Positions 52,072 through 60,524 of a stretch of DNA of 64,000 nt are shown here, in pieces. The notes beneath the pieces were generated by a model, which was not told the origin of the DNA, ran no database searches, and saw only the letters and a list, made by a program, of their open reading frames with translations. The translations under genes and the position numbers were made by a program. Positions within the stretch are counted from its first letter, which is position 1; every line of letters begins with the position of its first letter. The stretch is from DASUPK01 sp963763955 (lineage in GTDB: Bacteria > Actinomycetota > Thermoleophilia > Solirubrobacterales > 70-9), in contig CAVXQP010000016.1 of NCBI GenBank assembly GCA_963763955.1, positions 248,001-312,000 on the forward strand, read 5' to 3'.

Positions 52072-52372
52072 TCACTCACGATCCGAGCGCTCGAAGAACT
52101 CGGCGGTGCGAAGTGCGCGCCGGACCTTCCAGCGCATCGTCATCGGCTCTCCGGTGCCCATCTGGTGGGGAGCGCCGGCTGGGACCTCGAAGGTCTCGCC
52201 CGGCCGGTAGACCCGGTCTTCATCGCCGACGATCACCCGCATGGCCCCTCGATCACCTGGAAGCGCTCGGACTGGCTCGGGTGGACGTGACGGGGCGGCA
52301 TCCCGCATCACCGGAATAGGTGGCCTCGATCACCAGCTCGTCCGGCTCCAGCCGGACGAAACGGAGACGCAT
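52072..52372 (-). pseudogene. cupin protein broken by frameshifts
   Basis: Reading from ATG 52372 gives MRLRFVRLEPDELVIEATYS, then a frame change into PPRHVHPSQSERFQVIEG (motif 1 with HVH), and another into MRVIVGDEDRVYRPGETFEV and PAGAPHQMGTGEPMTMRWKV (motif 2). It ends ALRTAEFFERSDRE. Three frames are needed in 300 bases. Related cupins of this pattern run on for about 30 more residues after FFER, so the 3' end may be cut as well. Confidence 0.6.
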
Positions 52373-52418
52373 CCGTCCGAACCCTCGATCTCCTAGCCCG
52401 CCTGGGGCATCTAAGAGC

Positions 52419-55253
52419 TCAGGCCCCGTGGCACTTCTTGTACTTCTTGCCCGAGCCGCACCAGCAGGGGTCGTTCCGGCCGATCTTGTCCTTGTCGTCC
52501 TTGACGACCGTCTCCTGCTCGACGGGCGCCCCGTTGCCGGGCTGCGGGCTGCGCTCCATGTCCTGTTCGGCGGCGGCGTCGGGACCCGCGGCGGTCGCTA
52601 GTGCAGCCTGGCCCAACGCCGAGGGCTGCTCGGCGGTCCCGCCGGAGTAGTCGAAGCCACCGGCCTGCACCTGCGGCGCGAACTGCTCCTGGGCACGCGG
52701 GGCGACCTCGACCTCGACGTGGAAGATCAGGCGGGCGAACTCCTCCCAGATCGAGTGCATGAGTGCCTCGAACATCGAGTAGCCCTCGTTCTTGTAGGCG
52801 ACCAGCGGATCGATCTGGGCGAAGCCCCGGAGGTGGATCCCCTCGCGCAGGTAGTCCATTTCGTAGAGGTGCTCGCGCCAGCGGTTGTCGATGATCTGCA
52901 GCAGGATCGCGCGCTCGAGCTGGCGCATGATCTCGTCGCCGAACTCCTGCTCGCGGTGGTCATAGCCGGCCAGCGCATCGGCCAGCAGCGCCTCGCGCAG
53001 GTCCTCGCGGTCGGTCTGCTCCGGCTCCATCGTCGAGATGTCGACCGTCGAGGGCCAGAGCTGCTGGACCTGGGTCTGAAGCTCGCCGAGGTCCCAGTCC
53101 TCGATCACGTCACCGGGCGTGTAGTCGTCGACCAGGCTGCTGACGATCTCCCCCACGCCCTCCCGTGCGGCGTCCGACATGTCCTTGCCCTCGAGGATCT
53201 CGCGGCGGTACTTGTAGACGACCCGCCGCTGCTCGTTCATGACGTCGTCGTACTCGAGGACGCGCTTACGGATCAGGAAGTTCTGCTCCTCGACCTTCTT
53301 CTGCGCGTTTTCGATCGTCCGGGTGAGCATCTTCGCCTCGAGCGCCTCCTCCTCGCCCTCCTCGTTGACCGGGCCGAGGCGGTCGAGGATCTTGTAGATC
53401 CGATCGCCGGCGAATAGACGGATCAGGTCGTCCTCGGCGGAAAGGAAGAAGCGGGACTCGCCCGGGTCACCCTGACGGCCTGAGCGGCCGCGCAGCTGGT
53501 TGTCGATCCGACGAGACTCGTGGCGCTCCGTTCCGACGATGAAGAGCCCGCCGAGCTCGCGCACCTCGTCCGCCTGCGCCTCGATCTGGGACTCGAACTG
53601 CTCAACCAGGGCGTTCAATTCCTCCTCGTAGCTCTCGTCGGTCGGCGAGAGACCGAGCTTTCGGAGCTCCGCCTGGGCCATGCCCTCGGGGCTCCCGGCC
53701 AGCTTGATGTCCACTCCGCGGCCCGCCATGTTGGTGGCGATGGTCACTGCACCCCGGCGGCCGGCCTGCGCGATCGTCTCGCCCTCACGCTGGGCGTGCT
53801 CCGGTTTGGCGTTGAGCACGACGTGGTCGATCCCGCGACGCTTCAGCTCGTCGGCGAGCATCTCCGAGGTCTCGACGGAGATCGTTCCGACGAGGATCGG
53901 CTGGCCGATCTCGTGCCGCCGCTCGATCTCGGAGACGACCGCCTTCCACTTGCCGTCCTTGGTCTTGTAGATCGCATCGTTCTGGTCGGCCCGGACCATC
54001 GGCACGTTGGTGGGAATCTCCACGGTCGGGACCTTGTAGATCTTCATGAACTCCTGGGCCTCGGTCAGCGCGGTGCCCGTCATGCCGGAGAGCTTGTCGT
54101 AGAGACGGAAGTAGTTCTGAAGGGTGATCGTGGCGAGCGTCTGGTTCTCCTCGCGGATCTGGACACCCTCCTTCGCCTCGATGGCCTGATGCAGCCCCTC
54201 AGACCAGCGGCGGCCCTCGAGGATGCGGCCGGTGAACTCGTCGATGATCATGACGTCGCCCTCGACGATCTCGTACTCGACGCCGCGCTTGTAGAGGGAC
54301 TCGGCCTTGAGGGCCTGGATCAGGTGGTTGACGAGGGTCCCGTGCTCACCCAGATAGAGGTTCTCGACCCCCAGGAACTCCTCCGCCTTCCCGATCCCCC
54401 GCTCCGTCGGCGCCACCGTCTTGTGCTTCTCGTCGTACTCGTAGTCGTAGTCGGCGTCGCGGGTGTCCTTCGACTCGCCGAGCGACTTGAGCTTCTCCTT
54501 GAACTGCTCGCCCTTCATCTGCTTGGCGAGGCGGGCGAACGTGTAGTAAAGGTCGGCAGCCTGCTCGGGCCGGCCGGAGATGATCAGTGGCGTCCGGGCC
54601 TCGTCGATGAGGATGTTGTCGACCTCGTCGACGATCGCGAAGTCGTGGCCGCGCTGGACGCACTCCTCGAGGGAGCCGGCCATGTTGTCGCGCAGGTAGT
54701 CGAATCCGAACTCGGAGTTGGTGCCGTAGACCACGTCGCAGGCGTACTTCTCACGCCTGGAGGGCGGGTCGTCGCCCTCCTGGATCGCGGCAACCGTCAC
54801 GCCGAGCGCATCGTAGATCGGGCGCATCCACTCGGCGTCGCGGCGAGCCAGATAGTCGTTGACGGTGACCAAGTGCACCGCGTTGCCGGCGAGCGAGTTG
54901 AGGAAGACCGGCAGGGTCGCCGTGAGGGTCTTGCCCTCGCCGGTCTTCATCTCGGCGATGGCCCCTGAGTGGAGCACCATCCCGCCGATCAGCTGGACGT
55001 CGAAGTGGCGTTGACCGATCGTGCGGCGCGACGCCTCGCGAACCAGCGCGAAGGCCTCGGGAAGCAGGTCGTCCAGCGAATCGCCGTCCCGGGCCCGCTT
55101 GCGGAGCTCCTCAGCCTCGGTCTTGAGCTCCGCGTCCTCGAGCAGCTCCATCTCGGGCTCGATCCGGTTGATCGAATCCACCCGCCCCTCGTACTCCTTG
55201 AATTGCTTCGCCTCGCCCATGCGCAGGGCGCGATCGATGATTCCTCTGGCCAC
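52419..55253 (-). CDS. secA: protein translocase ATPase SecA
   Basis: The 944-residue motor of the Sec pathway has NBD1 with MKTGEGKTLTATLPVFLNSL and DEVDNILIDEARTPLIISG, an intact preprotein cross-linking domain, NBD2 with GAVTIATNMAGRGVDIKLAG and LGGLFIVGTERHESRRIDNQ, and RGRSGRQGDPGESRFFLS. Then come helical wing and scaffold regions and a C-terminal zinc-binding SEC-C tail (IGRNDPCWCGSGKKYKKCHG) that contacts SecB or ribosomes. All core motifs are present. It follows hpf with about 100 bases between them, the usual actinobacterial order. Confidence 0.98.
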   Translation of the reverse strand: MARGIIDRALRMGEAKQFKEYEGRVDSINRIEPEMELLEDAELKTEAEELRKRARDGDSLDDLLPEAFALVREASRRTIGQRHFDVQLIGGMVLHSGAIAEMKTGEGKTLTATLPVFLNSLAGNAVHLVTVNDYLARRDAEWMRPIYDALGVTVAAIQEGDDPPSRREKYACDVVYGTNSEFGFDYLRDNMAGSLEECVQRGHDFAIVDEVDNILIDEARTPLIISGRPEQAADLYYTFARLAKQMKGEQFKEKLKSLGESKDTRDADYDYEYDEKHKTVAPTERGIGKAEEFLGVENLYLGEHGTLVNHLIQALKAESLYKRGVEYEIVEGDVMIIDEFTGRILEGRRWSEGLHQAIEAKEGVQIREENQTLATITLQNYFRLYDKLSGMTGTALTEAQEFMKIYKVPTVEIPTNVPMVRADQNDAIYKTKDGKWKAVVSEIERRHEIGQPILVGTISVETSEMLADELKRRGIDHVVLNAKPEHAQREGETIAQAGRRGAVTIATNMAGRGVDIKLAGSPEGMAQAELRKLGLSPTDESYEEELNALVEQFESQIEAQADEVRELGGLFIVGTERHESRRIDNQLRGRSGRQGDPGESRFFLSAEDDLIRLFAGDRIYKILDRLGPVNEEGEEEALEAKMLTRTIENAQKKVEEQNFLIRKRVLEYDDVMNEQRRVVYKYRREILEGKDMSDAAREGVGEIVSSLVDDYTPGDVIEDWDLGELQTQVQQLWPSTVDISTMEPEQTDREDLREALLADALAGYDHREQEFGDEIMRQLERAILLQIIDNRWREHLYEMDYLREGIHLRGFAQIDPLVAYKNEGYSMFEALMHSIWEEFARLIFHVEVEVAPRAQEQFAPQVQAGGFDYSGGTAEQPSALGQAALATAAGPDAAAEQDMERSPQPGNGAPVEQETVVKDDKDKIGRNDPCWCGSGKKYKKCHGA

Positions 55254-55354
55254 GGGATTAGGTTAGCGGCGGCCCGACTTCGCCATCAGATCGCAGCCAC
55301 GAGAGGGCCGCCCCACACATCACTAAACGGGTCGCGCTCGCGCGCGCCCTCGGA

Positions 55355-55735
55355 TCAAGGGCTTCGCCCTTCGCTCCAAAGTGGAGCGGCCTCGTGGCCA
55401 CTCCGCTGGCGCTCCATCAGCTTGCGCGTCGCCTGACGCTTGCGGCGCTTGTCGCGATGCTTCTTGACCTGGCGACGCATGTCCTCGGCCATCTCGTGGA
55501 TCGAATGGAGCATGTCCGGGGACGCCTCCTCCGCCCGCAGCGTGACGCCCTTGAGGGCGAGGGTCGCCTCGGCGACCATCCGGTCGGCGATCCTGGGGTT
55601 CTTCTCCTCGCGGAGCTCCACCTCGAGCGTCGCCAGCTCCGAGACCTGGTTCCCAACCCTCGCGAATCGCTGGCTGACCGCCTCTCGAAGCTCCTCGGTC
55701 ACCTCAACGTTCTTGCCACGGACCTCGATCCTCAT
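55355..55735 (-). CDS. hpf: ribosome hibernation promoting factor, short HPF type
   Basis: The 126 residues start at ATG 55735 (MRIEVRGKNVEVTEELREAV); the longer start at 55753 is less likely. The single S30AE/HPF domain has ATLEVELREEKNPRIADRMV, VTLRAEEASPDMLHSIHEMA and the basic end KKHRDKRRKRQATRKLME that lines the mRNA channel. It lacks the C-terminal dimerisation domain of long HPF, so it would form 70S-silencing or 100S complexes of the short type. Its neighbour secA is typical. Confidence 0.93.
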   Translation of the reverse strand: MRIEVRGKNVEVTEELREAVSQRFARVGNQVSELATLEVELREEKNPRIADRMVAEATLALKGVTLRAEEASPDMLHSIHEMAEDMRRQVKKHRDKRRKRQATRKLMERQRSGHEAAPLWSEGRSP

Positions 55736-55807
55736 CGGCCGGCCTCCTTCCATTGGGTTGGGGACCTGATGCTACGCCCGCTCCCCTGCGTCGGCAAGGG
55801 ACCGAGA

Positions 55808-56806
55808 TCAGCGCCGTTTGTGAGGGATCTTCTTGAAGACCCTCCACACCGAAGGCTCTGCGGGCACCTTCGGAACCTGCGCCTCCTGAGCGCCGATCAG
55901 TCCACCGGACCCGTTGAGGAACAGCGTCGTCTGAGCCTCATTCAGGCCAGGGGCGTAGGGATGGCCGCAGACATCCGAGGGGAAGCGCGAGACCCGCGCC
56001 GCCCCCAGCTTTCCCTTGCCCTTGTGGGCGATCGCGTCCGCAAAGGCGGCGAACGTCACGGAGTCGACGGCGGTGCCGATGTGACTCGTCGTGCGCCCTG
56101 GACAGACGTTCTGGATCACGATGTTGCTGGCCCCGTCGAGGGCGGAGGTCGGGTGCTTCCCACTCTCCGGTTGAACGGTCTGGTCGGTGAGCGACCTGAC
56201 GGTCGTGTAGGAGACGTTGCCGGGCGTCTCATCGGGCTGCGAGTTGAGAGCCCGGAGAAGGTGTGAGCCCGCGCCCTGCTGCCAGTCCGCGGGAGGACAG
56301 GGGGAGATCGCGGAGCAGCCCCCGCCGATAATCGTCCCGTGCTGGGTTCCGGCCGCGGCGAGCACGTCGCTCACCTTGCGTCGGAGGTCCGGCCAGTAGG
56401 TCAGCGCGAAACGGGGCAGAAGGCCCCCCTGGCTGATGCCGATCACGGCGACCTTTCGATGTGCCAGGGCGAACTCGGCGCGCAGGCCGTAGACGAGGTA
56501 CTGCGCTGAGATCTGGATGTCCGCGGTGGTGAAGTCGGGGAAGTTGACGTAGCAGAGGGGATGGCCGTAGGCCTTGAACGCGTCCTTGCCGATCAGGTAG
56601 CCCTCGTCGCCGCTGGCGCCTGTCCCGGTGACGAACATGATCGGGGTCGTCGCCGCGTTGGTCGGGTCGATCGGGCACTTGAAGGCGGCCGCGAGGTCGG
56701 CCTCGGGGACGGTCAGCCGCGGCCCGCTGGCCCTCGCCGGCGAGGCGCCGAGGGCGAGCGCCCCCAAGATCGCGACCAACGCCGCGAAGATCAGCCTGCG
56801 TCCCAC
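55808..56806 (-). CDS. secreted lipase (CALB/lipase class 2-like)
   Basis: The 332-residue protein has a signal peptide (LIFAALVAILGALALGASPA). The lipase core opens ATTPIMFVTGTGASGDEGYL, has nucleophile elbow Ser in VAVIGISQGGLLPRFALTYW, oxyanion region LAAAGTQHGTIIGGGCSAI and His in NVCPGRTTSHIGTAVDSV. Cys pairs suggest disulfides outside the cell. Similar enzymes hydrolyse triglycerides or esters. It stands alone between hpf and comF, reading in the same direction. Confidence 0.85.
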   Translation of the reverse strand: MGRRLIFAALVAILGALALGASPARASGPRLTVPEADLAAAFKCPIDPTNAATTPIMFVTGTGASGDEGYLIGKDAFKAYGHPLCYVNFPDFTTADIQISAQYLVYGLRAEFALAHRKVAVIGISQGGLLPRFALTYWPDLRRKVSDVLAAAGTQHGTIIGGGCSAISPCPPADWQQGAGSHLLRALNSQPDETPGNVSYTTVRSLTDQTVQPESGKHPTSALDGASNIVIQNVCPGRTTSHIGTAVDSVTFAAFADAIAHKGKGKLGAARVSRFPSDVCGHPYAPGLNEAQTTLFLNGSGGLIGAQEAQVPKVPAEPSVWRVFKKIPHKRR

Positions 56807-56824
56807 CTGGCCACCCTATTCCCC

Positions 56825-57442
56825 TCAGACGGTTCGGGCCAGCGTGAGCGCGACCACGCGGCGGCAGCCGCCCTTGCGCAGCGCCCTCGCGCAGGCCGAC
56901 AGGGTGGCTCCCGTGGTCCAGACGTCGTCGACGAGGAGCGCCTCGCGCGGCGTCTCGGCCGTGGCCCGGACCGCGGGCGGGCCAGAGAGCCGCTCCGAGC
57001 GCGGCCGCCCGACCTGGCGCCGGCCGCCGGCGCGGCGCAGGCACGAGCTCATGGGCATTCCGGTCGCGACGGCGATTGCGATCGCGATCTCCTCGGCCGG
57101 GTCGAACCCGCGCCAGCGCCATCGCCAGGACCCCGCGGGCACCGGGACCACCACCGCGGCGCGCTCGTGATCCGGCAGCGCCCGGAGCATTGCGTCGGCG
57201 GCGACGTCGGCCAGTGCCAGCCTGCGTGCGTACTTCAGCCCGTGGACGACCGACCGGGCCACGCCGTCGAACGGAGAGGCGGCGACCGCCAGGTCCACCC
57301 CCGGCGGGCCCGGCTCGATCACCCGCGGAGCAGCGGCCAGGTCCGCCTCACAGCGGCCGCAGAGGACCACCTCCAGCGGCCGGGCGCAGCCGCATGCGGC
57401 ACAGAGCGGCGGCGCCGCCAGCGAGGTGATCTGATCGATCAG
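56825..57442 (-). CDS. ComF-type phosphoribosyltransferase, unusual start
   Basis: The PRTase part from GTG 57370 has VVHGLKYARRLALADVAADA, VVPVPAGSWRWRWRGFDPAE and the PRPP loop REALLVDDVWTTGATLSACA. The family's N-terminal zinc ribbon spans upstream residues LCAACGCARPLEVVLCGRCE in the same frame, but no ATG, GTG or TTG is available before a TGA. CTG at 57442 is the only near-start. So either a rare CTG start is used or an indel hides the real one. ComF proteins are linked to DNA uptake in naturally competent bacteria; the exact biochemical role is unknown. Confidence 0.8.
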   Translation of the reverse strand: MIDQITSLAAPPLCAACGCARPLEVVLCGRCEADLAAAPRVIEPGPPGVDLAVAASPFDGVARSVVHGLKYARRLALADVAADAMLRALPDHERAAVVVPVPAGSWRWRWRGFDPAEEIAIAIAVATGMPMSSCLRRAGGRRQVGRPRSERLSGPPAVRATAETPREALLVDDVWTTGATLSACARALRKGGCRRVVALTLARTV

Positions 57443-57564
57443 GCGTGATCCGATCCGCCCACTCTGTCCACCTGTTCGTCACGAGAGGCGCGCTCACTGC
57501 CAAGGAGTAGGGTCGGCCGTGACACATGGGGCTTTGAGAGCTCAGCTCCGCGGCTTCGGTCGGG

Positions 57565-58719
57565 CTACACCAGCGATGAGCCGGCGAAGAAGAAGAACCA
57601 GACTTCGAGGGCGAGCACGCAGACGATCACGGACAGCGCGACGATCGCCTCGGGCGCGCTTATTCCGTATCGGCTTCTGATGTCCTGCACGCGGTCGCCG
57701 CGCTTGGCGCGGTGCCACGGCGACGTCTGACCGGCAAGCCGCGGGCGGCCGGTCAGCCTGTCGTACCGCGCGCTCAGCCAGGTGAGCGCCCAGCCGAAGA
57801 TGAACTCGAAAACCCCGAGAACCGCCAAGACGGTGAGGACGCCCCACATGCTCAGCACCTGTCCGGACTGCGCCTGAGAGCCGATCCATACCGCGAGCAA
57901 TGGCGCACCCGTCCAAGCGTTGATCGCGACGAGCGCGGTCGCAGTCACCAGGACGACCTTCTTCAGATTGAGGTGACGGGGTCGGAGGGCTGCGGAGCCG
58001 GATCGAGCTCTCGACTCACCCTGGGCCGCGTTCGGTGCCGCGTCCAACGAATCGGACTCGCCCTTCGGTTCCGCTCGCATCCCCGGCGGGAGGTCGACTT
58101 CAAGTGCATCGAGGCCCCCGGCGACCCCGCTGGCAAGGGCGAGCATCTGCTCGCGCGTAACCGTGCTGCTGTGCACGGTGACGACGTTCGCATGCCCGTC
58201 CTGGTGCGCCTTGAGCACCTCTATGCAATCGCGCCGAAGTGACGCGGTGCCCGAAGCGGCGATCTCGCCTGCTGCGCGGTCGAGCCCGAAGACCGCGCCG
58301 GAACGACGGTAGTAGCCGTCATCGGGAGAGGTCACCCATTGCGGCCAGGAGGGGCCGAGGTGAGTGCCGAGGCCGGCGAACCCGAGAACCCTGCCCTCTC
58401 CATCCCTGACCGGGAACATGACCCTGGAGCGGAACAGAGCATGGGCCTTCCCGCGCACCGAGCGGGTCGCAAGGCCCGCGGCCACCAGCTCCTCGTCCGA
58501 GTACCCGAGTCCGCGGAGGTGGCTCATCAGCGCGTCGGGACCGACTGGCGCGTAGCCGACGTCGAAGGAGCGGATCACCTGTTCGTCGAGGCCCTGCTCG
58601 GCGAGTGCGGCGCGGGCGACTTCGCAGCTCTCCGTCTCCCAGAGATAGGCCTTGAAGAACTCGGCGGCATCGGTGAGCACTTCCTCAATACGGTCCCCGG
58701 CGACCGCGCTGCCGTGCAT
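57565..58719 (-). CDS. degenerate DnaG-like primase domain fused to a membrane domain
   Basis: Residues 1-150 match the Toprim_N part of DnaG primase: AAEFFKAYLWETESCEVARA, LDEQVIRSFDVGYAPVGPDA, RSRVMFPVRDGEGRVLGFAG and a SPxT-like WVTSPDDGYYRRSGAVFGLD. The next 60 residues are the start of a TOPRIM fold (CIEVLKAHQDGHANVVTVHS) but lack the later DxD acidic pair, and the zinc domain and DnaB-binding domain are absent. After a linker, residues 245-384 form the same TM domain as the protein at 2854-3270 (LTWLSARYDRLTGRPRLAGQ, EVWFFFFAGSSL). Primase activity is unlikely; nucleic-acid or nucleotide sensing at the membrane is one guess. It may be lineage-specific. Confidence 0.75.
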   Translation of the reverse strand: MHGSAVAGDRIEEVLTDAAEFFKAYLWETESCEVARAALAEQGLDEQVIRSFDVGYAPVGPDALMSHLRGLGYSDEELVAAGLATRSVRGKAHALFRSRVMFPVRDGEGRVLGFAGLGTHLGPSWPQWVTSPDDGYYRRSGAVFGLDRAAGEIAASGTASLRRDCIEVLKAHQDGHANVVTVHSSTVTREQMLALASGVAGGLDALEVDLPPGMRAEPKGESDSLDAAPNAAQGESRARSGSAALRPRHLNLKKVVLVTATALVAINAWTGAPLLAVWIGSQAQSGQVLSMWGVLTVLAVLGVFEFIFGWALTWLSARYDRLTGRPRLAGQTSPWHRAKRGDRVQDIRSRYGISAPEAIVALSVIVCVLALEVWFFFFAGSSLV

Positions 58720-58816
58720 GTCCTGCGTTGCTGCGATATGGGAATGGTCGCACGCGGCGTGGTTCGGGCCGCGGGTCGGGGAGGATTCGCGATTCTCGGA
58801 ACCGTCAGGCGGGAAC

Positions 58817-59860
58817 TCAGCCCAGCGAGCGGTCGGCCTCCACCCCGTAGAGGCCGCCGACGACGAGCCCCCCTGCCGGGACCTCGGCGCCGGGGAGCAC
58901 CACGCAGTCCCGAAGCATGGCGTCCGCGCCGAGCCGGCAGCCGTCTCCGACCACCGCGGGCCCGTGCACGTCGGCCCCCCTCCCCACCTGGCAGTCGGAG
59001 CCGATCAGGACCGGTGGCTTCACCTTCACGCCGTCGAGGTCAGAGCCGGCTCCGGCGTAGATGCCCGAGGAAACCTCTGGGGCGGGGGGCTCGATGCCCA
59101 CCTTCCCAGCCAGCGCGTCGAGGTTTCCCTGCACGAACTCGCCAACCGAGCCGATGTCGTTCCAGTAATCGTCGATCTGGTGCGAGTAGAAGGGAATGTC
59201 GCCGTCGAGGAGCGCCGGGAAGACATCCATGGCCCAATCGACGAAGCCCGGCGGCTGGCCGTCGTCACCGGCTGGGCTCTTGAAGTCGGGCGGCGGAAAG
59301 TGGTCGAAGATCGCCCTCGTCGACATGTAGATACCGCAGTTGGCGAGGTCGGAGAGCGCCTCGGCCGGCTCGGGCTTCTCCTGGAAGCCCTGGATGCGCC
59401 GGTCCTGGTCGGTGATCACGACTCCGAACTGGGTGGTGTCCTCGACCCGTTTCGTGGCGATGGTGAGAATCGCCCCGCGCTCCACGTTCGCCTCATGAGC
59501 CTTGCGCATCGCGCTCAGGTCGATGTCCGTGAGCGCGTCGCCGGAGATGATCAGGAACGAATCGGTCTCCGACAGGAAGTCGCGGACCTTTCCGACCCCG
59601 CCGGCCGTGCCGAGCGGCTCGGGTTCCTCGCTGTAGGTGATCCGCAGCCCGAACCCGGAGCCGTCCCCGAGAACCTCGCGGATCTGCTCCGGCCGGTAGG
59701 AGAGGTTGGCGACGACGTCCTCGAAGTCGTGTCGTTTGAGCAGCTCGGCGATCCAGGCGACTATCGGCCGGTTCAGCACCGGCGCGACCGGCTTCGGCAT
59801 CACGTAGGTGAGCGGGCGCAACCGCGTGCCCAGCCCAGCCGCCAGGATCATCGCCCTCAT
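58817..59860 (-). CDS. sugar-phosphate nucleotidyltransferase (mannose-1-phosphate guanylyltransferase type)
   Basis: The 347-residue NDP-sugar synthase opens MRAMILAAGLGTRLRPLTYV with the nucleotide-binding GxGTRLRPLT motif, then KPVAPVLNRPIVAWIAELL, DSFLIISGDALTDIDLSAM, and NCGIYMSTRAIFDHFPPPDF. A C-terminal left-handed beta-helix of hexapeptides follows (GVKVKPPVLIGSDCQVGRGA). Such proteins make GDP-mannose or dTDP/UDP-glucose for cell-surface glycans. The base specificity cannot be read reliably. It ends about 100 bases from the DnaG-like gene and starts close to the broken dioxygenase. Confidence 0.87.
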   Translation of the reverse strand: MRAMILAAGLGTRLRPLTYVMPKPVAPVLNRPIVAWIAELLKRHDFEDVVANLSYRPEQIREVLGDGSGFGLRITYSEEPEPLGTAGGVGKVRDFLSETDSFLIISGDALTDIDLSAMRKAHEANVERGAILTIATKRVEDTTQFGVVITDQDRRIQGFQEKPEPAEALSDLANCGIYMSTRAIFDHFPPPDFKSPAGDDGQPPGFVDWAMDVFPALLDGDIPFYSHQIDDYWNDIGSVGEFVQGNLDALAGKVGIEPPAPEVSSGIYAGAGSDLDGVKVKPPVLIGSDCQVGRGADVHGPAVVGDGCRLGADAMLRDCVVLPGAEVPAGGLVVGGLYGVEADRSLG

Positions 59861-59875
59861 CGGGGCGACAGGTTC

Positions 59876-60486
59876 TCAGACCGCGGCCGGGCTTGCCTTG
59901 GGGTTCACGCCGACGATGATCTTCCCGTCGAATCCGGAGCCGGCAGTGCCCTTCAGCCCAACCTCGGCCCTGTGGGCACCGGCTTGCGAGTAGATGCTGT
60001 CCGAAGCGTTGAGCGTTCGCCGCGCGGTGTCGGAGCTGTACGGAGAGAGGGAGTACACACTCGAGTTGGCCGACTCGCCGAAGAAGAGCTGCCCGGTGTG
60101 GGAGACGTGGCCGCCGCGCAGCGCGCCGCCGCGGGACTTGCCCCCGATGTGCACCATCGACGGCGGCGCTGTGGATCGGCGCGCACTTCTTCACGTCGAT
60201 CACACGGATCTTGAGTGTCAGGGGCACTCCGGGCCTGCCCTCGGTGATGTCCTTGCGGATCCGATCGAGTGCGACGTAGAAGGGGCCCTCGGCGACCTCC
60301 GGCGTCAGCTTGCAGGACTTGGCGGCGCTCGCCGCCGTCACCTCATCGGGATCCTCCGCGAGATGGGAGATGAGCTTGCCGGCTCTGCCGCCGAGCACGA
60401 CGGCGGTCCCGGCCGCGCCCGCGATGTCGAGGGTCTGGCGGCGGGTGAGACGGTGGTCAGGCGGGTCTGGTCGCTCTTTCGGTCAT
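59876..60486 (-). pseudogene. secreted intradiol-dioxygenase-like protein with internal deletion and frameshift
   Basis: From ATG 60486 (MTE) an extra A at about 60476 throws the frame. The intended frame has a Tat-like signal (HRLTRRQTLDIAGAAGTAVV) and CKLTPEVAEGPFYVALDRIR, GVPLTLKIRVIDVKKCAPIH and SAAVD, the start of the intradiol dioxygenase fold. At about 60165 it jumps to VHIGGKSRGGALRGGHVSHT and GQLFFGESANSSVYSLSPYS, then NASDSIYSQAGAH. About 70 residues that normally hold the iron-ligand Tyr pair and WH motif are missing, with a frame change. It is inactive as written. Confidence 0.75.
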
Positions 60487-60524
60487 CGGTGCTGAGACCC
60501 GCAACCACTCCGAAAATCACGCGA

